Shown: positions 24,254 to 33,300 of the stretch, one piece after another
Layout: the number at the start of each line of letters is the position of its first letter
Numbering within the stretch: the first letter of the stretch is position 1
Assembly (NCBI GenBank): GCA_021776825.1
Contig: JAJFFG010000110.1
Span: 1-64,000 of the forward strand
Length of the DNA: 64,000 bases
From: Planctomycetota bacterium
GTDB lineage: Bacteria; Planctomycetota; JAJSAM01; JAJVHW01
Direction: 5' to 3'
The notes under the pieces: model-generated
What the model saw: only the letters and a program-made list of their open reading frames with translations
What the model was told of the DNA's origin: nothing
The model's database searches: none
Translations under genes and position numbers: made by a program

Positions 24254-25138
24254 TCAGTCGAGCGGTTCGAGGATCGTGCCGTACGCGGCGCGAAGCAGAG
24301 ACTCTGCGAGGCGCTCGGCACCACCCGAGGTGAACCCGTCCGGGTCGCCGAGCACGATCTGTGTATCGAGGGGCTCGACCAGGATGGCCGTGTACACCAC
24401 GCGTCCGTCGATCAAGACCACGTACGGCTGCCCGAGGTACAGCGTGGTGAACTCCTTGAAGGCCTGCACGCGATCGGGGCGGATGGTCAGGCCGACGATC
24501 GAGCGTCCCCCTGCCGCCGCTCCGTGCACGGCTTTCGCGTCGGCGAGGTCACCGGCGGTGAACACGCCGCGCAGCAGAATGCGCCTGAGCTCCGCCTGCG
24601 CAGCATCGAACGCGGCGCGCTGGATCGGTTGCTCCTGCGCGAGCTCGGCGACGCGACGTGCGGCGTCGACCTCGGGGATCGCCACCAGGAGGTCGGGTCC
24701 CCCGACGCCGGATGCGACCCACGCGGTGCGCGGGGGCGTCTCGTAGGCGTCGCCACGCTGGTCGCGGCGAATGCGCTCGGCGTTCTCGCGATGTGGAGAG
24801 ACGCGAATCCGAATGCCGAGTTGGACGTTGCGCAGGATCTCGCGACGCGACTGGTCGACCAGCGTTGGATCGACGGCGTTGAGTCCGACCGCGAGCGTCC
24901 CATCGTCCGTGAACCGCAGGCGTGCGGTGGCCTCGCCGAGCGCCCGCAGGCGCTCGCGCACCGTGGCGATCAGAGACTCGCGGGCCGCCGCGGTGATGTT
25001 CGCGCCCGCGCGGTCGAACGCGCGGAATCGCAACGTTGTGCGCACCTCTGTCGGAGCCGGCACGGACGATGGCTCGTCGGTGCATCCGACTGACGTGAGG
25101 AGAGCGAGACCGAGGAGCAGGGACATCCCGATGCGCAT
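24254..25138 (-). CDS. Lipoprotein with a SecD P1-like domain
   Basis: 294 residues. The lipoprotein signal is MRIGMSLLLGLALLTSVGC. Residues about 100-290 resemble the periplasmic P1 region of SecD/SecDF: RSIVGLTIRPDRVQAFKEFT, then YVVLIDGRVVYTAILVEP and IVLGDPDGFTSGGAERLAES, matching the head subdomain pattern. SecD membrane helices are absent, so it is not a translocase subunit but a free-standing, lipid-anchored version. ATG 25138 lies 6 bases after a TACCCT box on the minus strand, which decides the start over the longer open frame. Confidence 0.75.
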   Translation of the reverse strand: MRIGMSLLLGLALLTSVGCTDEPSSVPAPTEVRTTLRFRAFDRAGANITAAARESLIATVRERLRALGEATARLRFTDDGTLAVGLNAVDPTLVDQSRREILRNVQLGIRIRVSPHRENAERIRRDQRGDAYETPPRTAWVASGVGGPDLLVAIPEVDAARRVAELAQEQPIQRAAFDAAQAELRRILLRGVFTAGDLADAKAVHGAAAGGRSIVGLTIRPDRVQAFKEFTTLYLGQPYVVLIDGRVVYTAILVEPLDTQIVLGDPDGFTSGGAERLAESLLRAAYGTILEPLD

Positions 25139-25144
25139 GGACCG

Positions 25145-25150
25145 AGGGTA
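25145..25150 (-). promoter_or_regulatory. TANNNT -10 box of a leaderless promoter (minus strand)
   Basis: TACCCT, then CGGTCC, then ATG at 25138; no ribosome binding site. Confidence 0.5.
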
Positions 25151-25173
25151 GCGGCGCGGCGCGGCTCGTCCGG

Positions 25174-25797
25174 CTACTTCGTGGCCGCGCCGTTGCTCGA
25201 GGCCGGCTCGCGGCCATAGTGACGGCGCACGCACGACGGGCAGATGCCATGGCTGAACGCCACCTCGGAACGCTCGCGGATGAACGACTCGAGACGGTGC
25301 CAGTCGCCCGTCTCATCGCGCATGTCCTTGCAATGGGCGCAGATCGGGATGAACCCCGAGAGGTGGCGAACACGCGCCAGCGTCTCGGCGAGTTTCTCGC
25401 GCGTGCGTTTGAGATCCACGTGCGTCCGGACCCGAGCGACGAGCTCAGCGGGCCGGAACGGCTTCGCCACGTAGTCGACTGCGCCGCACTCGAAGCCGCG
25501 GAGCACAGCCGACTGCTCGGAGTGCGTCGTCAGGAAGATCTTCGGGACCTCTGCCATCTTCGGGTCGTCGCGCAGCGTCTCCGCCAGCTCGAAGCCTTCG
25601 CCGTCCGGAAGCTCGACGTCGAACAGGCAGAGTTCGGGAGTCTCGCTGCGCAAGACATCGAGGGCCCCGGCGATCGTGTCCACCGCCGTCACGATGCAGC
25701 CGGCCCGCGTGAGCGTGGCCTCGATCACCGCGCGGGTGGTCGGGTCGTCTTCGACGGCCAGGATGCGGCCGGCGTTCTCTTCGGTGCTCGTCGTCAT
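25174..25797 (-). CDS. Response regulator with C-terminal two-CxxC domain
   Basis: 207 residues. A canonical receiver: acidic pair in ILAVEDDPTT, phosphoacceptor in LCLFDVELPDGEGF, threonine in FLTTHS and lysine in VDYVAKPFRP. The C-terminal part (FIPICAHCKDMRDETGDWHR and FSHGICPSCVRRHYG) is a short two-CxxC module found after many receivers and sensor kinases; it may bind metal. It contains no DNA-binding domain, so output is probably by protein interaction. ATG 25797 is preferred over an upstream start because GTGAGGG lies at the right distance. No partner kinase is adjacent. Confidence 0.85.
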   Translation of the reverse strand: MTTSTEENAGRILAVEDDPTTRAVIEATLTRAGCIVTAVDTIAGALDVLRSETPELCLFDVELPDGEGFELAETLRDDPKMAEVPKIFLTTHSEQSAVLRGFECGAVDYVAKPFRPAELVARVRTHVDLKRTREKLAETLARVRHLSGFIPICAHCKDMRDETGDWHRLESFIRERSEVAFSHGICPSCVRRHYGREPASSNGAATK

Positions 25798-25850
25798 GCT
25801 GCGGACCCTCACCCCCTCATCGAACGGTGGGCACGCAGTCCTTAGGATGA

Positions 25851-26672
25851 TCAGGCGCGACGCGTCGCAACGACCACGAGGTCCGGCGACGTGTCGGCGA
25901 CGAACGCTCCTCCGTGGACGTCGCCGTGAACGCGCGCGTCGAAGCCCGCCTCCTCGAGGGCGGGGCTCAACTCGGTGCGGGTCCAGGCTCGGAGCTCGAC
26001 TCGACGGGTCGTCGAGACCGTCAGCGGCTCGTCGGAGTCCGGGTCGAGATCGAGCGTTGCGGGGAAGAACAGGACCCGGCCGCCGGGCGTCCCGCGGACC
26101 AGTCGAATAAAGACGATTTCATGGCCATCGTCACCGGGCCTGACGTTCATCGGCAGGTGGCTTGCTCCGGTCGCCAGGAGCTTCTCGTAGTTGAGGAGCT
26201 GGACGAGAAGGCGGCCCCCGGGCGCGAGGACGTCGTGGGCGGCGGTCAGGAATGCCGCGAGGTCCGCGTCCTCGCAGAGGTGCGGCAGCATGTTGCCAAG
26301 GCAGATCGCGAGCCCGAACGGCGCTTCGTCGCGGAGCAAACTCGCGGCGTCGCGCGCCTCGCCGAGGACGAAGCAGCCGTGGCCGACACGCTCGTGGTCC
26401 CGCGCAGCTTCGATCATGTCCTCCGACCGATCGAGTCCGACGGCGCGGGCGCCGTCCTGCGCGAAGAAGGCTACGTGCTCGCCCGTGCCGCAGCCGAGAT
26501 CGACGACGGAGCGATCCGGCGCCGCGGCGAGCACCTCACGCAGGAACGGAGCCTCGCGGGCGATGCGACGCTCCCATCGGATCAGGCGTCGGTACGAGAC
26601 GCGGGAGTACGGATCGTCGACGGGGCGGTCGGTGTCGGGGCGGTCGGTGTTGGTCATGGCGGGGTCAGTCAT
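25851..26672 (-). CDS. Class I SAM-dependent methyltransferase
   Basis: 273 residues. Motif I is VVDLGCGTGEHVAFFAQDGA, followed by AVGLDRSEDMIEAARDH, the acidic motif II region FGLAICLGNMLPHL and the post-motif LAPGGRLLVQLLNY. The C-terminal strand-rich half resembles glycine/sarcosine-type or unspecified small-molecule methyltransferases; the substrate is unknown. ATG 26672 is chosen with GGAG 11 bases upstream; a GTG at 26693 is an alternative. It is divergent from the DUF885 gene. Confidence 0.8.
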   Translation of the reverse strand: MTDPAMTNTDRPDTDRPVDDPYSRVSYRRLIRWERRIAREAPFLREVLAAAPDRSVVDLGCGTGEHVAFFAQDGARAVGLDRSEDMIEAARDHERVGHGCFVLGEARDAASLLRDEAPFGLAICLGNMLPHLCEDADLAAFLTAAHDVLAPGGRLLVQLLNYEKLLATGASHLPMNVRPGDDGHEIVFIRLVRGTPGGRVLFFPATLDLDPDSDEPLTVSTTRRVELRAWTRTELSPALEEAGFDARVHGDVHGGAFVADTSPDLVVVATRRA

Positions 26673-26715
26673 GGTGGTGTTGGCTCCGCGCACACGCTAC
26701 CGCTCGTCACCTGAC

Positions 26716-26721
26716 TAGACT
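26716..26721 (+). promoter_or_regulatory. TANNNT -10 box of a leaderless promoter
   Basis: TAGACT followed by 7 bases (GCGCGCG) and ATG 26729; no ribosome binding site. Confidence 0.5.
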
Positions 26722-26728
26722 GCGCGCG

Positions 26729-28543
26729 ATGTCCGCAAGACGACGCCCGTCCTCGACTTGGCCCGGCCTGCTCCTGGCCGTGGTCGTGGGAGTCGGGGCG
26801 GTGTTCACGGCACGCGCCGTTCGTCCCGAGCAGGCGCCACTCCACATTCGCGGTCTGATGCAGCTCCGTCGACATCCGGCGTTCCGGGACGCACGGCCAT
26901 TGCCGGCGTTCTCTGATCTGCTCGCGGCAGCCGAGGCTGACGTACCGCCCGAACTGATGCGGATCGCGCGGGTCGAGCACATCGCCATCTCGGAGTGTGC
27001 GGACGTCCACGCGCTGCACGCGGCCTACGTCGAACGCCGTCTTGCGCTCGACCCCGACCTCGCGCTCAGCCTCGGTGAGGCGATCGGGAAGACCACATCC
27101 ATCGATGAACTCTCGCGGGGGCGGTGGTTGGTGCTGCTCGCCGACGTTCACGCCGCGCTCGGGCGGACCCCGCGCGGCGAGATTGCGGCGGCGCACGACG
27201 CGACGGATCGCGCGCTGCTGCGGGCGTCTCTGGAGATGGAGGTGCGGCTCTCCGTCGACGACGAGCACAACGCCCTCGCGTGGATTGGGAGTTGGATCGA
27301 CGCGTTGCCGCTCTTGACGTTGCGGGAGAACCTCCCGCCCGAGATTCGGGCCGAGCTCGCTGCACAGCGCCTCGAGGCGCTCCCAGGGCGTCTCGACGAG
27401 GCGCTGGCCGAACTCGAACGGCCGCCGATCGGCCTCACGCTGCAGATCGTGGATCGCCTGGCGGCGTTCCGCGGCAGCCTGCTGACTGTCGACTCGTGGT
27501 TCCCGGGACTGGATGCAGCGCTCGAGTCTCGACTGGAGGGCGCTGCGGCAGAGGCCGCGATGGCCTCGCGTCGGGCCGAGCGACGCCTTCGAGAGGAACT
27601 CGCGCCGGACGGCCGACCGACCTCTGGGATCGGGCTGGTCGCCTTCGAGGGGCTGCTGCGCCACGGCCACCTGCTGGACGTGCGGGCCGAGGACGCGCTC
27701 GACCGCGCACTCGAGCGGATGCGCGACGCGACGTGGCGCATGGGCCAACTCTCGCTCGAGGGGGCGTCCGACCCGGTGCCAGTCCCCGACCCGGTCTCAT
27801 TGATCGCCGATCTCCGCGAGCGTCTTCCGACCTGGATCGCTGACGTTCCGGACGACCCTGGCCTGGCCACGCGGCCGTGCCCCGCGGCCTGGGACGACGG
27901 CTCGGCGGGCGCGTACTACCTCGCACGTGCACCCCGCGGACGTCCCATGCCCGGTTTCTTGCTGTTGATCCCGGACGCCGCCGGAGACGACGCGACCGAG
28001 CCCACAGCGGCAACGTGGTTCGAGCACATGCTGGCCCACGAAACGTATCCCGGGCACCACGTTCACGCTCTGTTCGTGAGCGAGACGTGTTCGGTCCGGC
28101 AGTTCCACGAGGACAGCGTGATGGCGGAGGGGTGGGCGACGTACGCGGAGGGCCTCGCCCACGACACGGACTACTGTCGCGGCGACGAGGACGATGCGTA
28201 TCGGCACGCTGCGAGCGACTGGGACGTGGCCTGGGTGGCCGCGTTTGACGTGGCCGCGCAGTCGGGGCTCGTGAACGACGCCACGCTCGCCGGGTGGCTC
28301 CGCTCCGCCGGGTTCGATGACGCCGACGTCGCCACCGTGGGCGCCCACGCGGCGACCCCTGGTGGCGGGCTCGCGTACCTGATCGGCCTCGATGCGGTGC
28401 GCGAGATCGTGGCGATCGAGCGTGCGGAGCGGCGCCGGGCCGCCTCGCTGCCGGAAATCCATCGCGACATGCTGCGAGCGGGCGCGCTCCCGCCGAGCCT
28501 GCTCAAGACCGAACTCCGGGCCCTCCGAGCCTCGGCTCGCTAG
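26729..28543 (+). CDS. DUF885 family putative metallohydrolase, membrane-anchored
   Basis: 604 residues. One N-terminal signal/anchor helix (GLLLAVVVGVGAVFTARAV). The C-terminal half contains the DUF885 signature HETYPGHHVHALF, with the zinc-binding HExxxGHH-like core, and a second conserved segment MAEGWATYAEGLAHD that supplies the family glutamate. DUF885 proteins belong to a gluzincin-like clan and are predicted peptidases or hydrolases of the cell envelope. The start lies 7 bases after a TAGACT box. The open frame extends upstream over the divergent methyltransferase promoter but is not supported. Confidence 0.82.
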   Translation: MSARRRPSSTWPGLLLAVVVGVGAVFTARAVRPEQAPLHIRGLMQLRRHPAFRDARPLPAFSDLLAAAEADVPPELMRIARVEHIAISECADVHALHAAYVERRLALDPDLALSLGEAIGKTTSIDELSRGRWLVLLADVHAALGRTPRGEIAAAHDATDRALLRASLEMEVRLSVDDEHNALAWIGSWIDALPLLTLRENLPPEIRAELAAQRLEALPGRLDEALAELERPPIGLTLQIVDRLAAFRGSLLTVDSWFPGLDAALESRLEGAAAEAAMASRRAERRLREELAPDGRPTSGIGLVAFEGLLRHGHLLDVRAEDALDRALERMRDATWRMGQLSLEGASDPVPVPDPVSLIADLRERLPTWIADVPDDPGLATRPCPAAWDDGSAGAYYLARAPRGRPMPGFLLLIPDAAGDDATEPTAATWFEHMLAHETYPGHHVHALFVSETCSVRQFHEDSVMAEGWATYAEGLAHDTDYCRGDEDDAYRHAASDWDVAWVAAFDVAAQSGLVNDATLAGWLRSAGFDDADVATVGAHAATPGGGLAYLIGLDAVREIVAIERAERRRAASLPEIHRDMLRAGALPPSLLKTELRALRASAR

Positions 28544-28706
28544 CCCCGGCGGTCCTCCCTCCGGAACCCCCTGGCTGGTACTGTCTCCTGGGCGATTCGC
28601 GCGCTCGCGCGCGAGTGGGCCTGGGGGATTCGTCGGGAAGCCGGTGGCTGCGCGACCCGTTCGGGGTGGGGCGGCGACCTCGGTCGCGCAGGAGAGGTCA
28701 GACAGC
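28544..28706 (+). other. Leader region of the Pfa operon
   Basis: 163 bases between the DUF885 gene and the first synthase gene. A TACTGT box at 28579-28584 could start a transcript with a leader of about 115 bases. Within it, CGCGCTCGCGCGCGAG is self-complementary and could form a stable hairpin. No riboswitch class is recognised. The ribosome binding site GGAGAGG is at 28691-28697. Confidence 0.35.
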
Positions 28707-30383
28707 TTGAGCGCCACGCATCCGTCCGTTCGACCAGCGACAGCGCCGAGCACGGGCTCCTCCCGACTCGGGTTGTGGCGTGGTGGACACGTCGAACTGG
28801 CGGGTGAGCAGGCTCTGCTCGAGGCGCTCCGCGACGTGCGGCGCGCAGTCTGGATCGTGCGGACTCCCGAGGGCCCGGCGCTCGCAGACGGCGGGACGGT
28901 CTCGACGGAGACCCTCACGCGCGGCTCCGCCGACACGACCGACCTGCTGCCCGTGGCCGCGGTCGCTCCGCCGCTGCATCCGCAGGATCTCGGTGACCCC
29001 GGCTTCCGCGCCGACCTCGGTCTGCGCTACGCGTACGTCGCCGGAGCGATGGCGAACGGCATCGGATCGACGGCCATTGTCGAGGCGATGGGCCGCGCAG
29101 GGATGGTCGGCTTCTTCGGAGCGGCCGGACTGGCGCTCGACGAGGTCAGCGCGGCGATCGACCGATTGCAGGCGGGGCTGCCCGACGGTCCGTACGGCTT
29201 CAATCTGATCCACAGCCCTGCCGAGCCGGCGCTCGAGGCCGCGGTCGCAGAGCTCTACATCCGACGCGGTGTGCGACTGGTCTCGGCCTCCGCGTACCTT
29301 GGACTGACGCTCCCGCTCGTCCGGTATCGCACGCACGGCATCCACCGCGACGCTGAGGGCCGCGTCGTTGCGCCGAACCACGTTCTCGGCAAGGTCTCGC
29401 GCGTCGAGGTGGCGTCGAAGTTCCTCGCGCCGCCTCCCGACGAGATGCTCGCTGAACTCGTCCGCTCGGGTGACCTCACGGAAGACCAGGCGGAGATGGC
29501 GCGGACGATCCCCGTCGCCCAGGACCTGATCGCCGAGGCCGACTCCGGTGGTCACACCGACAACCGGCCCGCGCTCGCGCTGCTGCCGACGCTTCTGGCG
29601 CTGCGCGATCGTCTCGCGACCGAGCACGGCTACGCCATGTCGCTGCGCGTCGGCGCCGCCGGCGGGATCGCGACGCCCGACTCCGCGGCGGCAGCGTTCG
29701 CCATGGGCGCGGCGTTCGTGCTGACGGGCTCCGTCAACCAGGCCTGTGTCGAGGCCGGCACTTCCGACGTCGTGCGCCAGATGCTCGCAGCGGCGCAGCA
29801 GGCCGACGTCTGCATGGCTCCGGCCGCGGACATGTTCGAGATGGGCGTGAAGGTGCAGGTGCTGAAGCGCGGGACGATGTTCGCGATGCGCGCGCAGAAG
29901 CTGTTCGAGATCTACCGCTCGCGGGCGTCTCTCGACGAGCTGTCCGCCGCGGAGCGCGACCAGCTCGAGCGCATGATCTTCCGTCAGGATCTCGCGAGCG
30001 TCTGGCGCGACACGGAGGCGTTCTTCGCCGAGCGCGATCCGCGTCAGCTCGAGCGCGCTGCGACCGACCCGAAGCACCGCATGGCACTCGTGTTCCGCTC
30101 GTACCTGGGACAGAGCTCGACCTGGGCGAACCGCGGGGACGCGTCTCGTCGCATCGACTACCAGATCTGGTGCGGTCCTTCGATGGGGGCGTTCAACGAG
30201 TGGGTGCGGGGCACGTTCCTCGAGCAGCCCGCGAACCGCGACGTCGCCACAGTCGCTCTGAACCTGATGCACGGCGCCGCCGTCCGCACTCGTGCCGCGA
30301 CTCTGCGCGCGCAGGGCGTGCGCGTTCCGACCACGTCTGAGCCGCCGCGCCGCCGCGCCGATCTCGAGGAGCGACTCGCATGA
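28707..30383 (+). CDS. pfaD: PfaD-type enoyl reductase of a polyunsaturated fatty acid synthase
   Basis: 558 residues from TTG 28707, chosen because GGAGAGG lies 9 bases upstream; the longer open frame has no other good start. It is a TIM-barrel flavoprotein of the nitronate monooxygenase/PfaD family: GFFGAAGLALDEVSAAIDRL, PYGFNLIHSPAEPALE, RVGAAGGIATPDSAAAAFAM and GAAFVLTGSVNQA match the flavin-binding core. ADMFEMGVKVQVLKRGTMFA and the C-terminal WANRGDASRRIDYQIWCGPS are specific to PfaD. It reduces the enoyl intermediate during chain building by the two megasynthases that follow. Its stop overlaps the next start (ATGA). Confidence 0.9.
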   Translation: MSATHPSVRPATAPSTGSSRLGLWRGGHVELAGEQALLEALRDVRRAVWIVRTPEGPALADGGTVSTETLTRGSADTTDLLPVAAVAPPLHPQDLGDPGFRADLGLRYAYVAGAMANGIGSTAIVEAMGRAGMVGFFGAAGLALDEVSAAIDRLQAGLPDGPYGFNLIHSPAEPALEAAVAELYIRRGVRLVSASAYLGLTLPLVRYRTHGIHRDAEGRVVAPNHVLGKVSRVEVASKFLAPPPDEMLAELVRSGDLTEDQAEMARTIPVAQDLIAEADSGGHTDNRPALALLPTLLALRDRLATEHGYAMSLRVGAAGGIATPDSAAAAFAMGAAFVLTGSVNQACVEAGTSDVVRQMLAAAQQADVCMAPAADMFEMGVKVQVLKRGTMFAMRAQKLFEIYRSRASLDELSAAERDQLERMIFRQDLASVWRDTEAFFAERDPRQLERAATDPKHRMALVFRSYLGQSSTWANRGDASRRIDYQIWCGPSMGAFNEWVRGTFLEQPANRDVATVALNLMHGAAVRTRAATLRAQGVRVPTTSEPPRRRADLEERLA

Positions 30384-33300
30384 CCGCCGCGCACAACCCC
30401 CAGTCACCTCGGGACGAAGACTCGCCCCAGGTTGATCGGAAGGCCGGGGTCGACCGGACGGCCGGGTCTGCGGAGACCGCACAGCCCGGTCGCACCCCAC
30501 AGGGCGAGCCCCTCGCCATCGTGGGCATCGGCGCGATGTTCCCGCAGGCCGACGACCTCGACGGCTACTGGCAGAACCTGCAGAACGGCGTCGACTCGAT
30601 CACCGACGTGCCCCCGACGCACTGGCGGCCCGAGGACTACCTCGATGCCGACCCGAAGGCGCGCGACAAGCTCTACGCCGCGAAGGGCGCCTTCCTGAAC
30701 GCAGTCGACTTCGATCCCCTCGAGCACGGCATCGCGCCGAACGATCTCGAGGCGACCGACACGGCGCAGCTGCTCGGACTCGTCGCAGCCAAGCGGGCGC
30801 TCGCGGACGCGGGCTACGGCAAGGGTGGCAAGGAGCTCGATCGCGAGCGCGTCAGCGTGATCCTCGGTGTCACCGGCACGCTCGAACTGGTCATCCCGCT
30901 CGGCGCGCGGCTCGGTCATCCGCTCTGGCGTCGTGCACTGACCGAGGCCGGCGTCGCCGATGATGTGGCCGACGACGTCGTCGCGCGTATCTCCGACGGC
31001 TACGTCGACTGGACCGAGAGCTCGTTCCCCGGCCTGCTCGGCAACGTGGTCGCCGGCCGCATCGCGAACAAGCTCGACCTTCACGGCACGAACTGCGTCG
31101 TCGACGCTGCGTGCGCCAGCTCGCTAGGCGCCGTGCACCTCGCCGCGATGGAGCTGCAGACCGGCCGCGCTGACGTCGTCGTCACGGGTGGTGTGGACAC
31201 GTTCAACGACGTGTTCATGTACATGTGCTTCGGCAAGACCACCGCCCTGTCGCCGACCGGGAGCGCGAAGCCGTTCGACGCCAAGGGCGACGGCACGGTG
31301 CTCGGCGAGGGAGTTGGCATCGTCGTGCTGAAGCGCCTGTCGGATGCGGAGCGCGATGGGGATCGCGTCTACGCGGTTCTGCGTGGCATCGGTTCGGGCA
31401 GCGATGGCGGCGGGAGTGCCGTCTACGCGCCGCAGTCGGGCGGGCAGAAGCGTGCGATGCGTCGCGCGTACGAGGCCGCCGGCGTCAGTCCCGCGACCGT
31501 CGAACTTGTCGAGGCGCACGGCACCGGAACCAAGGTGGGCGATGCCACCGAGTTGGCGTCGATGACGGGCGTCTACGGCGAGACCGAGACTGAGCGCGAC
31601 GGGCCGTGGGCGGCGCTCGGTTCGGTGAAGTCGCAGATCGGTCACACGAAGGCCGCAGCCGGCATCGCCGGACTGATCAAGGTCGCGATGTCGCTCTACC
31701 ACAAGGTGCTGCCGCCGACGATCCGTGTCGACGAGCCGCTGGAGCCGCTCCGCGCCGCTGATACGCCGTTCTATCTGAACACCGAGAAGCGCCCGTGGGT
31801 GGCCCGCGAGCAGCATCCTCGCCGCGCGGCGGTGAGCGCGTTCGGCTTCGGCGGCAGCAACTTCCACGGCGTGCTCGAGGAGCATGGCGCCGCGAAGCCT
31901 CGGATCGACTGGGACCCGAACATCGAGATCGTCCCTCTGACCGCCGACACCATCGACGCGCTCGTCGAGACGCTGGAGGAGTGGCCTGTCGCAGAGGAAT
32001 GGGCGGAGCTCGCCGCGAACGCTGCGCGCGCCCGCGCCGCGTTCGTGCTGACAGCGCCGCACCGACTCGTGCTCGTGGTGCACCGACGTCGTACCGATCT
32101 CCGGTCGCTCGTCGCGAATGCGGTCCGCATGCTGCGCGCAGGCGGCAACGCACGAACGTGGAACACGCCCGACGGTGCGTACTACGGACGCGGCAACCCG
32201 CTCGGCAAGCTGGCCATGCTGTTCCCCGGCCAGGGTTCGCAGTACGTCGGCATGCTGCGCGACATCGCGTGTCGCTTCCCCGTCGTCCAGAACGTCCTCG
32301 AGAAGGCCGACTACGCCTTCGAGGTCGCTGCCGGCGGCGTCGTGGTGGGTGCCACCGCGGGACTGCGACTCTCGGATCACATCTTCCCGCATCCGGGGTT
32401 CGACGACGTCGTGCGCGAGACTGCCGAGCGCTTCCTGGTCGACACGCGCGTCGCACAGCCGGCCATTGGGGCCGTGAGCCTCGGGGCGATGGCGGTGCTT
32501 GCGACGACGTTCGGCGTGGCTCCGGAGGCGTTCGCCGGCCACAGCTACGGCGAACTCTCGGCGCTGGCCGCGGCCGACTCCTTCGACTCCGAGGCGCTCG
32601 CGCACCTCTCCGTGCTGCGCGGTCAACTCATGGCGGTGGGGCAGGGTGACCTCGGCGCGATGCTAGCGGTGGCGACCGATCCGGCGTCGGCCGTGCAACT
32701 CGTCGAGGACGATGGACTGCGCCTCGTCGTGGCGAACCGCAACGCTCCCAAGCAGATCGTGCTCTCCGGCGCGAGCGACGAGATCGACCGCGCCCGCGAG
32801 CTCTGCAAGCAGCGCGATGTGCGCTCCAAGCGACTGCCCGTCTCGGCCGCGTTCCACAGCCCGCTGGTCTCCGACGCAGCGCGTCCCATGCGCGCCGCGC
32901 TCGACGAGATCGACGTGCGTGGACCGCGTGTGCCCGTCTACGCAAACACGACCGCCGAGCCGTACCCCGATGCGGTCGACGCGCTGCGCGACCTGCTCGG
33001 CCAGCAGCTCGCGCAACCGGTCGACTTCGTCGGCTTGGTCGAGCACATGGTGCGCGACGGCGTCCGGACGTTCGTCGAGGTCGGGCCGGGCGCGCGCCTG
33101 ACGGGCCTCGTGCGGTCGATCTTGGCGGATGTCGAGCACGTCGCCGTCGCCGTCGACGCGTCCTCCGGCGCTCGCGACGGGATGCACGATCTCGCCCTCG
33201 CGTTGGCGCGGATCGCCGCCGGCGGCCACGTCGTCGATCTCCCGGCATGGAACGCGTCCAACGCGCAGCAGGCGGCCGATGCCGCTCCCGCTCCGGGTCG

